Shown here one piece after another: positions 13,569-24,605 of a stretch of 63,048 bases of DNA. Position 1 is the stretch's first letter; each line of letters starts with the position of its first letter. Below the pieces are notes generated by a model that did no database searches, was not told the origin of the DNA, and saw only the letters and a program-made list of their open reading frames with translations. Source of the stretch: an uncultured Bacilli bacterium (GTDB lineage Bacteria; Bacillota_I; Bacilli_A; RF39; UBA660); NCBI GenBank assembly GCA_934102255.1, contig CAKOSN010000007.1:1-63048 (forward strand), read 5' to 3'. A program made the translations under genes and the position numbers.

Positions 13569-16500
13569 ATGAAAATAAAAAATTGGTTACGTATCGCTGT
13601 ATTTACTAGTTTAGCTATTATTTTAGTAGGAGCATTTACTTTTTTTAGTATTAAGATTAATAAAGCTAAATATACGGATTTTAAAGATGCTGGTTATGTA
13701 ATAAGTACTAATTATTCTAGTGGTAATGATACAACTGATATTAATAGTGAGAAGTACTATTTTAGTGAAAATACTAGTTATCATAAGAATAATAATTCAA
13801 CTTATAGTTTTACTAATTCTTCTAATGAAGATGTTAGTATTAATAATGATAACTTTATTCATTATAATGATGGTTCGATTGGAGTATTTAAGGCTTCGGC
13901 ATTGCTTAATCTTAATAATTTAGGAGACAATATTATTAAATATTATAGTTTAAATAGTAAGAATTATTTAACTAAAGAAGGTAATAAATATTTAGCTAAA
14001 AGTGTTTCGGAAAATATTGAATTTACAAACTTTTTAGTGAAAATAAGTAGTACTAAGTATATGATAGTGGCTCCCCGAATTAATATTCATATTAAAGATG
14101 ATGTTCGTACTATTAGTGATGCTTATATTGAACTACAATATTTTGACGGTAATATTATTCGCATTGAAAATAATAACTTTAAATTACAAAGTGTTGCTAG
14201 TGATTTTTATATTGAAGTAGGGGATAATGTTATTATTGATTTAAATAGTAAGAATATTTATTTAAATAAAGAACAAAAGATTAATTTAGAAGAAATCACG
14301 ATTGATAGTAATGACAATGTCGATTTAGATAATATTGATGAAGCAAATTTTGCTACTGAAGATGAAAAGAAGAAACAACAAGAAGAAGAAAAGAAAAAAG
14401 CCGAGGCAGAACTGGCTAAAGCTAAAAAAGAATTAGAAGATGCTCAAAATAAAATTAAGGAAGATATTAAGAGTAATTTTAGTAGTGAAAATCCTATTAA
14501 CGGGATTACCAACGGCGTAGTAAGACCTTCTTCACCTGATAGTAATGATGAAATAATTGATGATTCAATAAACTCTAAAGATCCTAGTTTTACGATTTCT
14601 AAATTTGAAGTAAGCGCTAACGGGGTTGTTGCGGAGATTAAATACGAAGATAAATCTAGTGTTTTAGTAGGTAGTCCAACTGTTAGTTTAATTGATGCTG
14701 GTAATAATAAAATAATTGATGCTGTTCACTTAAATACCGGTTTAACTAGCGTTACTTATTCTAATGAAACTTTGAGTCAAAGTACAAATTATGTTTTAGT
14801 AGTTAATGCTAATTATAGTAAAGATAATGAAACGGTTAATAAAGATTTTATTCAGAAATCATTTGTTACTAAGTCTTTAGGAATTGGTTTAATTAAAGAT
14901 TATTTTAGTACAACGGCTTTAAACTTTAAGATTAAGCTAAATAGTGATTGTACAGTTAAAACTTTAACAGCTAAACTTTATAATGCTAGTGGTACTTTAG
15001 TAAGTAATCAATTAATAAGTACGGAGTCTTTACGTAGTGTTAACCTTAATTTTGATAATCTAGACCCTAATACAACTTATAGTTTAGAATTATCGGACTT
15101 TGTTTATCAAAATATGGTTATTTCGGATAATTTTACAATTAAAGAGCAATATAAGACTTTAAAAAGAAGCCCTAAGATAGGTGGTACTACTTTTAGTGTT
15201 GATAAAGTAAATTCTAAGTTTGTTTTAGAAACTAATAATATTGAAGATAAAGATAATGGTATTGTAAAACTTCGTTATGAAATATATGATATGCGTACTT
15301 TAACTGGAGATAATACACCAGTACCGGTTAAAACAATCGAAACTTCTTCTTTAGGAAGTGTTGATGTTAATGTTGATGGCGAAGATATTGAAAGGTCGGT
15401 TCCATATACTTTTAAAGTATTTGCTGTATTTAATGATAATGAAAAAGAAGTAGAAATTGAACATGGTTATCCTAAGGAATATATGCAGTTAGATGGTAAA
15501 GTTCATCCAAGTGTTGAGTTCCAAAGTGAGAATGTTACTTTTGAACGTATTAGTGGTATTATTCAAATTAATGATTTATATGGTACTGTTGATTACTATA
15601 AACCAATTAAAGTTATTTATACTGATTCGCATGGTATTTCTAATACATTAAGTTTTAACTTAGCTACTTTAAAAATTCCTATCGATGTTAATGGGTTACG
15701 TGCTAATAATGAAACTTATACGTTTAATGTTTATGGCTATGTTGATTTAGATGACGGATATGGTTCAACTAATCAGTTAATTGGTACATTTAATGTTAAT
15801 ACTAATAATATTAAGAGTTTCTTATTAGAAAGTGTGGTAAATGATAGTTCTCTTACTAAGACTTTTGAAATAATGGCTCAGTTAAAAGCAATTAATGGTG
15901 AGGATAATACGTTAGAAGCTAATACTTTAAATAATTTAACTTTTAATCTATATTCAGGAACGGGAACAACAGGTCAGTTAATTAAGAGTGTTTCTTATGT
16001 TGATACTAATCTTAATGAATATGAAAGTGATTTAAAAAAGACATATTATGATAAGACTTTTGAAATTATTCCGGAGACTTTTGGTCTTACTAGTAGTGCT
16101 CTTCGTTCTTATGAAAATTTAACTATCGAAGTTACTAATGCTCATGATTATACTAAGTGGCCTAATGAATCGCCAATCGTTAATAATATTATTACTTTAA
16201 AAGCAAGAACACCTTTGGAAGACCCAGATACTAATCCGAAGATTGCCACAAGTTATATTCGTAATAAAGATGCTGATAAACTTCATCATGATGATGCCTT
16301 AAAAGATGATACGATTGTTGGCGTTAGAGCTTTAGCAAATTATGATAATAGTAATCGTTATGTTAAATATATAACTTATTATTTATATGATGCGACTAAT
16401 CCAGATAAATATATTGCGAAAAGTGATTATTTACCAGTAAATGATGATGGTAGTATTCCTGAGACTATTTTCTATTTAGGCTATGGAACAGCCCAAAACG

Positions 16501-18944
16501 TTTTAGATACCGATTTTAGACGTGGTAATACTTATTATATAACTTATATTATGGATGTTGATGTTAACGGGGATGGCAAGATTGATGATGGAGTCCATAT
16601 TCCAACAACGGGTATTGCTGCTTCTGATAATATGACGATTCCTAAAGAACTACCTAACTTTAAAACTTATCCAAGTACGGTTATAAGTACTAGTGCTGGT
16701 GCGAAGTTAATGTGGGCTTATAAATATACCGATGTTGATAATGCTCTAGAAAACAATCAAATATATTATAAAGTTAATGGTAGTATATATGGCTCAAATA
16801 ACGTTTCAATAAGTGATAATTTCCAAACTTTCCCAATTAGTTTAGATTACAGTGGTAGTTATGGCTTATATACGAAGGTGCGCTTATTAAAAGCTAATCA
16901 AGCAGAAGACTATGAACTGACAACACAAGAATTAGATAAGTTATTACAAGTACCGAGTGGTATAAAGTATGTTATTAACTTAGGAACTAATCGTTTGATG
17001 TTATCGATTGCCGATTATGATTTATATTCAGTCTTCTTTGAAAAAGTAACTAATTTTAAAATTACTTTTACCGCTAATAATAAGACACGTGAGTTTGATG
17101 ATGTAGAGTTTGATTATACAGGAACAGCCATTATCGATTTATCGGAGTTAGAAGACTTTATTAATGAAAATGTTGAAGTTAACTTATACGCTTATTATGA
17201 TTCCGGAGTAATTGGTTTTGATACAGAGGCTAAAGCTAGTGGCATTTATACTCAAAACTTTGCTTTAAAACAAGCATCAACAGCGCTTGCTAAGGGTGAG
17301 TATTATGTTGTTAAAGGTGATAGTTTACAAAACAATGCTACAGCTTGGAATTCTTTATTTAGTTTCTCTTTAAATAAGACACCTTTACAAAATGGTTATT
17401 ATAATTTTAATTTGAAAAATGATAGTAATTATAGTGGCTCTTACTACTTAGATTTAGATGAAGGGGGATTCAAATTTACTGAAAATAATGAAAATATTTA
17501 TTTTGCTCCAAGTCAGGTAGCAGTAACTAAGTTAACAAGCGATAATAATTTCTTTACCTTTACCGGTTTAGTACCAGGTGTTTCTTTGAAGAAAGACGGC
17601 AAATATTTAATTGATGTTGGTATTGATAGTGCTGAGGTTACCGTTACGGTAAGTAGTGCTTCTAATACTATTCAGGATAATAAGATATATTTTGAAGTTT
17701 ATGAAACTGATGAAAACATGATTGAGGCTAATTCTAATTTGATATATACCAAAGAAGTTAATATTAGTGATTTAACCGAACCGGTAGTTTTAGATAATTT
17801 AAGACCTAATGCTTATTATTTCTTTAAGATAAAAGCTAATGTTATTGATAATGGAACAGTATCTTATATGAGTTTATATGATATTGATAATAAAACTAAT
17901 GTTATTAATTATCCAATTTCAACTTTAAGTAATTTAACTCTTTTAAATCAAAGTTTTACTTTTAGTGCTACTAGTTATGATACGAAGTATTTAACATATA
18001 ACTATACTTTAGAAAATACGAAAAATATTGATCATATTAGTTATACTTTATATACTGTTAGTACTAATGGAAGTGGGGAAAAAGTATATACGCCGGTTAA
18101 TGATACTTATAATGTTACGATAAGTGATGATGTTAATATTACTACAAATATGAGTAAGAAAATTAGTATTCCTCCTTCTAGTGGCTTTAAGACAGGTATT
18201 AACTATGCGATTGGTTTAAAAGCTTATTTAAAGAAATCAAATAATACTTTATATGAATTAGATACAACTTATTCTAATAACTATTATTTTGGTCAACTTA
18301 GTGCTCCTTACTTCTATATTCAAGCTTTAAGAGATACAGATAAGAATACTTTAACATTTAAAGTTAATCCAATCGATGCTAACTATACTTTAGTTAAGGG
18401 TCAGTATACGGTAGGTTTCTATGATGAAGAAGGTAATGAAATACCTAATAGTTATGGTGATATTTATACTGGGGGTAAAAATTTTGTTTTAGATAATATT
18501 GATTTAACAAAGAGAACACAAATAGTTATTACTTATAAAGCTAATCTTACTAATACAAGTAATGAAGAGGATATTCAAGTTAGTTATAAGACTTTAAATG
18601 TTAATGGCCTTACGGGTGATGGTATTGATGTTGGTGATATTTATGCCACAACTAATCTTAATGATAAATCGAAGATTAACCTAACATTTTCTAACTCGAT
18701 TCGTCTATCGGATATTACAGCTATTCGTTATTCGATATATAAAGACGGCGTAGTAGTAGCGTCTCCTTCAGGGTTAGAGGCTTTCACACCAACTGCTAAT
18801 GTTTGTGGAACTTCAACATGTTATGGTTATACTTTAAAGAGTATTATTTCGGGAACGGGTATTTATTATATCCAAATTCAATTTATAGATGCATCTGGAA
18901 AAACGGTTGATGAACGTACAGTATCTTATGCTTATACTATTTAG
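13569..18944 (+). CDS. Giant membrane-anchored extracellular protein with Fn3-like repeats
   Basis: 1791 residues. A basic N-terminus and one membrane segment (about 8-28) are followed by an extracellular beta-rich domain (60-250) of the same style as in the genes at 18957, 25358 and 26225. A charged coiled coil (about 262-305, EEEKKKAEAELAKAKKEL) follows. From about 340 onward there are many 90-100-residue beta modules with 'L.p.t.Y.l.v' and 'v..d....' patterns typical of fibronectin-III-like repeats. No C-terminal anchor or LPXTG is seen. Position between c-like and b/delta-like subunits in an otherwise canonical atp order suggests that it is a working part of, or a load on, the F1-like machine. 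That is inference. Confidence 0.75.
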   Translation: MKIKNWLRIAVFTSLAIILVGAFTFFSIKINKAKYTDFKDAGYVISTNYSSGNDTTDINSEKYYFSENTSYHKNNNSTYSFTNSSNEDVSINNDNFIHYNDGSIGVFKASALLNLNNLGDNIIKYYSLNSKNYLTKEGNKYLAKSVSENIEFTNFLVKISSTKYMIVAPRINIHIKDDVRTISDAYIELQYFDGNIIRIENNNFKLQSVASDFYIEVGDNVIIDLNSKNIYLNKEQKINLEEITIDSNDNVDLDNIDEANFATEDEKKKQQEEEKKKAEAELAKAKKELEDAQNKIKEDIKSNFSSENPINGITNGVVRPSSPDSNDEIIDDSINSKDPSFTISKFEVSANGVVAEIKYEDKSSVLVGSPTVSLIDAGNNKIIDAVHLNTGLTSVTYSNETLSQSTNYVLVVNANYSKDNETVNKDFIQKSFVTKSLGIGLIKDYFSTTALNFKIKLNSDCTVKTLTAKLYNASGTLVSNQLISTESLRSVNLNFDNLDPNTTYSLELSDFVYQNMVISDNFTIKEQYKTLKRSPKIGGTTFSVDKVNSKFVLETNNIEDKDNGIVKLRYEIYDMRTLTGDNTPVPVKTIETSSLGSVDVNVDGEDIERSVPYTFKVFAVFNDNEKEVEIEHGYPKEYMQLDGKVHPSVEFQSENVTFERISGIIQINDLYGTVDYYKPIKVIYTDSHGISNTLSFNLATLKIPIDVNGLRANNETYTFNVYGYVDLDDGYGSTNQLIGTFNVNTNNIKSFLLESVVNDSSLTKTFEIMAQLKAINGEDNTLEANTLNNLTFNLYSGTGTTGQLIKSVSYVDTNLNEYESDLKKTYYDKTFEIIPETFGLTSSALRSYENLTIEVTNAHDYTKWPNESPIVNNIITLKARTPLEDPDTNPKIATSYIRNKDADKLHHDDALKDDTIVGVRALANYDNSNRYVKYITYYLYDATNPDKYIAKSDYLPVNDDGSIPETIFYLGYGTAQNVLDTDFRRGNTYYITYIMDVDVNGDGKIDDGVHIPTTGIAASDNMTIPKELPNFKTYPSTVISTSAGAKLMWAYKYTDVDNALENNQIYYKVNGSIYGSNNVSISDNFQTFPISLDYSGSYGLYTKVRLLKANQAEDYELTTQELDKLLQVPSGIKYVINLGTNRLMLSIADYDLYSVFFEKVTNFKITFTANNKTREFDDVEFDYTGTAIIDLSELEDFINENVEVNLYAYYDSGVIGFDTEAKASGIYTQNFALKQASTALAKGEYYVVKGDSLQNNATAWNSLFSFSLNKTPLQNGYYNFNLKNDSNYSGSYYLDLDEGGFKFTENNENIYFAPSQVAVTKLTSDNNFFTFTGLVPGVSLKKDGKYLIDVGIDSAEVTVTVSSASNTIQDNKIYFEVYETDENMIEANSNLIYTKEVNISDLTEPVVLDNLRPNAYYFFKIKANVIDNGTVSYMSLYDIDNKTNVINYPISTLSNLTLLNQSFTFSATSYDTKYLTYNYTLENTKNIDHISYTLYTVSTNGSGEKVYTPVNDTYNVTISDDVNITTNMSKKISIPPSSGFKTGINYAIGLKAYLKKSNNTLYELDTTYSNNYYFGQLSAPYFYIQALRDTDKNTLTFKVNPIDANYTLVKGQYTVGFYDEEGNEIPNSYGDIYTGGKNFVLDNIDLTKRTQIVITYKANLTNTSNEEDIQVSYKTLNVNGLTGDGIDVGDIYATTNLNDKSKINLTFSNSIRLSDITAIRYSIYKDGVVVASPSGLEAFTPTANVCGTSTCYGYTLKSIISGTGIYYIQIQFIDASGKTVDERTVSYAYTI

Positions 18945-18956
18945 AAAGGATAAACT

Positions 18957-20450
18957 ATGAAAAGGAAAAATAATTCTTTACAATTTATTATAATTACGGT
19001 AATTACATTTCTAATTGTGGTGATGTTTATTTTAGCAGTTAATCATTTTATTAAGCTAGATACCAATAATTATACGGTTAGTAAAAATAGTATAACTTAT
19101 GATAACGAGAATAACTATATCGCTGTTAGTAATACAGCAAGTCTAAAAATGGGACTAGACGGTAATTATAAATTAACTAATAGGGAAGATATGTTAAATG
19201 TAACTTATAATTTGGGGACTCATGCCATTATCAAAGAAGATAGTGGTAGCTCCCTAAATATCTATGGTGTTTATTACGAGATAAAAAATAACGGTGAAAT
19301 TAGTCGTTTAACTAAAGAAAATAAAATAAGTATGATTGACGGCGCTAGAATATTTAAGATAGCTGACCGTAAATACTTAATAATAGATAAAAAGATTAGT
19401 AGTAGTGATGGCTCTATTAATACTAAAGATTATTTAATTATTGAAATAGATAGAAATGGTAATAGTACGCTTTATAATGATACAATTAATGTTAAAGAAA
19501 TTAATCCGTTAGTAATTAATACTAGTAGTTTTGATTTTGATATTGCTAATGAATATTTAGATATTAATAATACGGTTATTGATTTAAAGAAAATTATTGG
19601 TAGTACTAATACTTATAAAGAAAAAGATTCTGAACAAGAAGAAAATCCAGAGATTGATAATGCGACAATAAACTCGACAACTGATTATTTAAAACAACAA
19701 GTAGAGAATTTACGTAAACAAGTAGAAGCTCAAAATGATTATTATAATTCTTATTTTAAGACGGTCGTTAATAGTTTTAATAACTTAAACTCAAGTTTAC
19801 AAGATACTAATAAACAACAATATAATATGCAGGTAGACCAAAATACAATTAAGGGTAATATTAAAAATTATAACTTAGCAAGATGGCTTACGATTGGCGT
19901 CATTGAATCCTCAGTAAGTACTATTAAAGTTAATTATAATGTCTTTGACCCTAATAACGAATATACAACAATTTATTTAGAAGTAACGGGTGGTAATTTA
20001 GTTGAACCCCAAAGATACTATTTAAATAAAGAAAGCAGTAATACGACAATTAGAGAGTTAAATGCCAATACTAATTATAATGTTAGTCTTAAATATACGA
20101 TTAATGTCGAAGGAGCAAGTAATACGGTAACCGAAGATGTTATTACGGTGCGTACTAAACAGCCTAATATAGTACTTAAGATAACTAAAGTAACAGCTAA
20201 TTCAATTAGTTATTATTTACAAACAGATAAAGAATATCGCTTTGATAAAGCAACACTTAATGTATATAGTGATAATAATAATCTAGCTGGCGAAGAGGTT
20301 AATATTAATGAAGCGGAAACGGGCTATAACGGAACTTTTAAATTAGACCGTATTGGCTATAAAAATGAATTAAGATTAGAAAATATTTATTATAATGGGA
20401 CTTTAATAGATTTAGATGTCTATGCTAAGTTTATTAATGCGGATGAGTGA
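18957..20450 (+). CDS. Membrane-anchored extracellular protein with coiled coil
   Basis: 497 residues, starting 12 bases after the previous gene (AAAGGA ribosome site). One N-terminal membrane segment (about 11-30), an extracellular domain (45-215) resembling those of the genes at 13569, 25358 and 26225, a coiled coil (about 245-300, DYLKQQVENLRKQVEAQ), and one or two Fn3-like beta modules (320-497). It looks like a shorter version of the 13569 protein. It overlaps the next reading frame at its stop, so it is co-translated with the b/delta-like subunit. The specific function is unknown. Confidence 0.7.
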   Translation: MKRKNNSLQFIIITVITFLIVVMFILAVNHFIKLDTNNYTVSKNSITYDNENNYIAVSNTASLKMGLDGNYKLTNREDMLNVTYNLGTHAIIKEDSGSSLNIYGVYYEIKNNGEISRLTKENKISMIDGARIFKIADRKYLIIDKKISSSDGSINTKDYLIIEIDRNGNSTLYNDTINVKEINPLVINTSSFDFDIANEYLDINNTVIDLKKIIGSTNTYKEKDSEQEENPEIDNATINSTTDYLKQQVENLRKQVEAQNDYYNSYFKTVVNSFNNLNSSLQDTNKQQYNMQVDQNTIKGNIKNYNLARWLTIGVIESSVSTIKVNYNVFDPNNEYTTIYLEVTGGNLVEPQRYYLNKESSNTTIRELNANTNYNVSLKYTINVEGASNTVTEDVITVRTKQPNIVLKITKVTANSISYYLQTDKEYRFDKATLNVYSDNNNLAGEEVNINEAETGYNGTFKLDRIGYKNELRLENIYYNGTLIDLDVYAKFINADE

Positions 20451-20452
20451 TT

Positions 20453-21172
20453 ATGAATGATGTTTATATAATTATTCTAAGTATAGTTATCTTAAGTTTA
20501 TTAGTTATTTTAACTAGTTTTATCTTAAAAAAATTAGTACTTGATGTTAATAATGAAGCTAAGAAAAAATATTTACTTAATATTCTTAAGTATAATGAAG
20601 AAACTAAGGATATAAAAAAGACTCCAGAGGAAAAGGTAAGTAGTAATCAAATTAATAATATAAGCCCTGATAATGATGAAGGTAAAATTTATATAAGTGA
20701 TGTTCATTATAAGAGAGAAGGGGTTTTACAAAGAGCTAAAGAAATTGAAGCTAAGTTTAATTTAGATAATGAAACTATTATTAAACATTTCTTAGAATAT
20801 AGATTATCTTTAGAAGATGTTGATACTTATAAAGACTTAGTTAATACCAAAGATATTTTAAGTAAGTTAAAACCTAATACTTTAGTTAAAGATGTTGATA
20901 AAGAGTTAATTTTAAAAAAAGTTCCGAAAAGAGTTAGAGATATTTTAGAACCTTTATATTGTACTAGTAATACTTTAAATATTTTAACGGTTTTAGATAC
21001 AATAGAAGTAGAGATAAAGAAGTATGACCCTAGTATTTATATTTATGCTGGTAATAATTTAAAAGATTATAAATACTTAAGTGATAGGATTGTTACTAAA
21101 TATGATAAGAATATTTATCGAGGTGTAAAGATATATTACCATAATCAAATGTATGATTATAGTATAGAATAG
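20453..21172 (+). CDS. F-type ATPase b/delta-like fusion (peripheral stalk)
   Basis: About 239 residues. An N-terminal membrane helix (about 4-25) followed by a charged helix resembles a short b subunit. The C-terminal half ends in DRIVTKYDKNIYRGVKIYYHNQMYDYSIE, which fits the delta-subunit C-terminus pattern (V...D..LIGG..V..GD...D.SI). It sits directly before the alpha subunit, where atpF and atpH lie in canonical operons; b-delta fusions are known in mycobacteria. It would tether the F1 head to the membrane. I chose ATG 20453; GTG 20447 is possible. The assignment is moderate because the middle is unrecognised. Confidence 0.6.
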   Translation: MNDVYIIILSIVILSLLVILTSFILKKLVLDVNNEAKKKYLLNILKYNEETKDIKKTPEEKVSSNQINNISPDNDEGKIYISDVHYKREGVLQRAKEIEAKFNLDNETIIKHFLEYRLSLEDVDTYKDLVNTKDILSKLKPNTLVKDVDKELILKKVPKRVRDILEPLYCTSNTLNILTVLDTIEVEIKKYDPSIYIYAGNNLKDYKYLSDRIVTKYDKNIYRGVKIYYHNQMYDYSIE

Positions 21173-21179
21173 GAGTATT

Positions 21180-22484
21180 ATGAATATAGAAGATGTTATA
21201 AAAGATATAAATGCTGGTAAGAATATTTTTGATGTTGGTAAAATTGTTAATATCAGTGATTTTGTCGTCGAAGTTTGTGGTCTTGATAAGGCTTTCTATT
21301 ATGAAAAGATTAATTTAGCCGATAAGGCGATTGGTTATGTTACAGAGATTAGACCTAGTACTTGTATGGTAGCGATTGTAAAAAAGGAAGAAGAGTTAGT
21401 TATAGGTGATGAGGCTATTAGGACAAATGAAGTTTTTGAAGGCTTCTTTAGTCCTCAAGCTTTAGGACGTATGATTAATATTTTAGGAGAAGACCCATTA
21501 CTGGGGAAAACTTATGAGGAATTAGTAAAAGTTCCTATCGAAGAAGATAATATTCCGATTATGGACCGTGGGACGGTTAATGAACAGTTACATACAGGAA
21601 TTACGGGTATTGATTTAATGTATCCGATTGGTCTTGGGCAACGTCAGTTAATTATTGGTGATAAGAAAACTGGTAAGACCCAGGTTGCCTTAGATACGAT
21701 TGTTAATCAAAAAGATAAGGGAATTGTTTGTATTTATTGTCCGATTGGGAAAACCATGAAGGAAGTTAAGAAAATCTATTATGATTTATTAAATAAAGAA
21801 GCCATGAGTTATACCATAATTGTACCGGCATTTAATGATTATCCTGCCCCTTCCTTAGTTTTAACGCCTTATTATGCTATGTCGATTGCCAGACGTTATA
21901 TGCAAACGGGAACGAACTGTTTAGTAGTTTTTGATGATTTAAAAAGACATGCCGATGCGTATAGAGAGACCTCCCTACTTTCCGGTAAAGCTCCTGGTAG
22001 GGACGCTTATCCTGCTGATATCTTCTATTTACATTCAAGATTATTAGAAAAGGGTTGCAAGTATAAAAATGGCGCTAGTATAACCGTTTTACCAATCGTT
22101 GAAACCCGTGGGGAAGATATAACTGATTATATTTCGACCAATATTATTTCGATTACAGACGGGCAGCTAGTTTTATCAAGTAAGAACTTTCAAAAAGGGA
22201 TTAAACCGGCAATTAACTATGGTTTATCGGTATCTCGTTTAGGAGGTGCTGTGCAAAATAAAGAAATGAAAGCATGTGGAACCCTTTTAAGAAGAAGATT
22301 ACTTTCTTATTTAGAAATGGCTAGTATTTATGAGTTATCTAACCAAGATGAATTAAGTGAAGGTATTAAAAATATCATGACCGAAGGAAAGAAAATTTTA
22401 ACTAATTTAACTCAAGATAGATATAGTCCCAAAAGTGAACAAGAAATGCTAGACGCTTATGCTTTCTTAAGTGAGTCCAAATGA
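21180..22484 (+). CDS. F1-type ATPase alpha-like subunit
   Basis: 434 residues against about 500 in ordinary alpha subunits; both the extreme N-terminus and the last 50 or so residues of the helical C-domain are missing. The P-loop GDKKTGKTQ (near residue 160; usual GDRQTGKT), the LVVFDDL Walker B strand, and the arginine-finger region SVSRLGGAVQNKEMK (usual SVSRVGGAAQ) are all present. AGGAG precedes the ATG. The stop overlaps the gamma start (ATGA). It is clearly an alpha subunit by order and motifs, but it is shortened as in the F1-like ATPases described from mycoplasmas. Confidence 0.92.
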   Translation: MNIEDVIKDINAGKNIFDVGKIVNISDFVVEVCGLDKAFYYEKINLADKAIGYVTEIRPSTCMVAIVKKEEELVIGDEAIRTNEVFEGFFSPQALGRMINILGEDPLLGKTYEELVKVPIEEDNIPIMDRGTVNEQLHTGITGIDLMYPIGLGQRQLIIGDKKTGKTQVALDTIVNQKDKGIVCIYCPIGKTMKEVKKIYYDLLNKEAMSYTIIVPAFNDYPAPSLVLTPYYAMSIARRYMQTGTNCLVVFDDLKRHADAYRETSLLSGKAPGRDAYPADIFYLHSRLLEKGCKYKNGASITVLPIVETRGEDITDYISTNIISITDGQLVLSSKNFQKGIKPAINYGLSVSRLGGAVQNKEMKACGTLLRRRLLSYLEMASIYELSNQDELSEGIKNIMTEGKKILTNLTQDRYSPKSEQEMLDAYAFLSESK

Positions 22485-23245
22485 CAAATATAAAAAATGT
22501 AGTTAAAGTAATGAACTTCCATTCGCTTCTAAGAGTAGATAAAGCTAAGAAAAAAGCGGATAAGTTTAGGAAGCTTGAAACTGAAATTGAAGAATTCATG
22601 AGTATTATTTTAAATAACCAAAATCTTAATTTAGACCATAAAATCTTAAGTGCAAAGCCAACTGGGAAAACAATAAATATTTATATTGGTAATGACTTGG
22701 GGTTCTGTGGTAACTTTAATAGTAGTATTAAGCATGAAGCTGTAAATGATACGACTTCGATGAAGATAATGGTTGGTAGTAAGATATTCTTAAATGATAG
22801 TAATACCGTTTTAAATATTAGTAAAGAAGATTTATATAAAAGTTTTAAACCAATAGAAGATATTATAAAACCATTGTTAGAGAAAAAAGAAATAAAGGAA
22901 ATAAATGTTATATTCATTCGTTATATTAATATTAATGATATGCATTTAGATAAAACAAGGTTATTTCCGATTGAACCTATTAAGACAAAAAATACTAGTG
23001 ATTTTGTAATTGAAGCAGACGGGAAGATTATGTTTACTGATTTGATTCTTTTATATATTGATTGTAAGTTACAAATTATTGAAAGTAATTCCTGGGCTTC
23101 AGAAAATATTCAAAGAGAAAATTTGACTAATGAGTCGTTAAAAAAAATCGATGAAATCGAAGAAGAAAAATTAAAAGTAAGACGTAAAGAAAAAAGAGCC
23201 GCTGACTTTAAGAAACAGTTAGCCAATTATAGAAAGGAAAGTTAG
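22481..23245 (+). CDS. F1-type ATPase gamma-like subunit
   Basis: 254 residues, lying between alpha and beta as usual. The core Rossmann-like domain carries GNDLGFCGNFNSSIK (usual SDRGLCGGFN). The terminal helices (residues 1-50 and 205-254: ASENIQRENLTNESLKKIDEIEEEK) match the gamma coiled-coil rotor, including the SEN..R segment. The first helix is shortened. The last 25 residues are strongly basic and charged (KVRRKEKRAADFKKQL), longer and more charged than usual. It would form the rotor shaft. Confidence 0.85.
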   Translation: MTNIKNVVKVMNFHSLLRVDKAKKKADKFRKLETEIEEFMSIILNNQNLNLDHKILSAKPTGKTINIYIGNDLGFCGNFNSSIKHEAVNDTTSMKIMVGSKIFLNDSNTVLNISKEDLYKSFKPIEDIIKPLLEKKEIKEINVIFIRYININDMHLDKTRLFPIEPIKTKNTSDFVIEADGKIMFTDLILLYIDCKLQIIESNSWASENIQRENLTNESLKKIDEIEEEKLKVRRKEKRAADFKKQLANYRKES

Positions 23246-23246
23246 T

Positions 23247-24605
23247 GTGATTGGAGAAGTAATTGCAGTATCAAATATTAATATTAAGGTTTTTGTTAAA
23301 GAAAAACAAAATATTAAGTTAAATGATATATTATATATAGATGATTTAGGTAAGAAACGTCTGATTGAAGTAGTAGAAATTGATAGTAAGATTTTAACTT
23401 GTATTCCTTTTTCCTCTGTTATTGGCGTTAGTAAAGGCTTGCCGGTTTATTTTTACAGCAATGGTTTAGAAATGGAATACTCTGATAATGTTTTAAATCA
23501 TACTTTTAGTTCTTATGGGGACATTTTAAACGGGGAGGATTATACTTCTATTAAGAAGCGTAGTGTTTATACAAAGACTCTTGATTTAAAAAGTGTTTCT
23601 ATTAACCAAGAGATTATGTGGACGGGTATTAAGGTAATTGACTTTTTTACACCGATTGCTAAAGGTTTTAAAATGGGCCTTTTAGGAGGCGCTGGCGTTG
23701 GGAAAACGGTTTTAGTTAAAGAGTTAATTAATAATATTTATAAAAGATTAAATTCTAATGCCGTATTCATTGGGGTTGGTGAGCGAAGCCGTGAAGGTAA
23801 AGAATTAATTGATGAAATGTGTGAATCTAACTTACTAGATAAGATGAGTATTGTCTTTGGACAAATGGGTGATAATCCGGTATCTCGTAGTAAGTCGGTT
23901 TATACTGGTCTTACAGTAGCCGAATATTTGCGTGATGAGAAAAAACAAGATGTCTTAGTATTTATTGATAATATTTATCGTTTTATTCAAGCTAAGTCAG
24001 AGATTAATACCGAACTTAAAAGAATTCCAGTTGAAAATGGTTATCCTACGACAATGATTAGTGATACTTCTAGTGTTGAGGAACGTATTAATTCTTGTGA
24101 TACGGGGTCAATTACTTCGTTCCAAGCTATTTATATTCCGGCCGATGATATTACCGATGAGGCCGTCCAGACAATTTTAAGCCACATGGACGGGCAGATT
24201 GTTTTAAATCGTAAAGTTGCAGAATCAGGTTTGTATCCCGCTGTTGATGTCAGTAGGTCATCTAGTAGTTTAATTGATGCCGATATTATCGGGGCACGTC
24301 ATTATAACTTAGTAAGTAAAGTTTTAGCCTATTTTGCGCGTTATGATGAATTAGAAGAAATTATTGCCGTTTTAGGTATTGATGAATTAAGTGAAGAAGA
24401 TAAAAATATTTTCTATCGTTCCCGTAAGTTACGTAATTATTTTACCCAACCAATGTTTGTTGCCGAAAACTATACCAATATTCCTGGTAAAATGGTGGAT
24501 ATAAGTGATGTTTTAGATGATGTCGAAGGAATCCTTAACGGTAAATATGATAATATTGATGAAAATAAATTCTTATATATCGGAAATGTCGGGAGTATAT
24601 TATGA
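23247..24605 (+). CDS. F1-type ATPase beta-like subunit (catalytic)
   Basis: 452 residues with a GTG start (AAAGGAAAG upstream). All catalytic signatures are intact: P-loop GGAGVGKT (near 150), GERSREGKEL with the catalytic Glu (near 180), Walker B VLVFIDNIYRF, SITSFQAIYIPADDITD, and DELSEED (LGIDELSEEDKN, near 390). Catalytic competence for ATP hydrolysis is therefore expected. Spacing to gamma is one base, and the stop overlaps the epsilon start. The retained beta active site contrasts with the c-like subunit's missing carboxylate, suggesting ATP-driven motion without ion pumping. Confidence 0.95.
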   Translation: MIGEVIAVSNINIKVFVKEKQNIKLNDILYIDDLGKKRLIEVVEIDSKILTCIPFSSVIGVSKGLPVYFYSNGLEMEYSDNVLNHTFSSYGDILNGEDYTSIKKRSVYTKTLDLKSVSINQEIMWTGIKVIDFFTPIAKGFKMGLLGGAGVGKTVLVKELINNIYKRLNSNAVFIGVGERSREGKELIDEMCESNLLDKMSIVFGQMGDNPVSRSKSVYTGLTVAEYLRDEKKQDVLVFIDNIYRFIQAKSEINTELKRIPVENGYPTTMISDTSSVEERINSCDTGSITSFQAIYIPADDITDEAVQTILSHMDGQIVLNRKVAESGLYPAVDVSRSSSSLIDADIIGARHYNLVSKVLAYFARYDELEEIIAVLGIDELSEEDKNIFYRSRKLRNYFTQPMFVAENYTNIPGKMVDISDVLDDVEGILNGKYDNIDENKFLYIGNVGSIL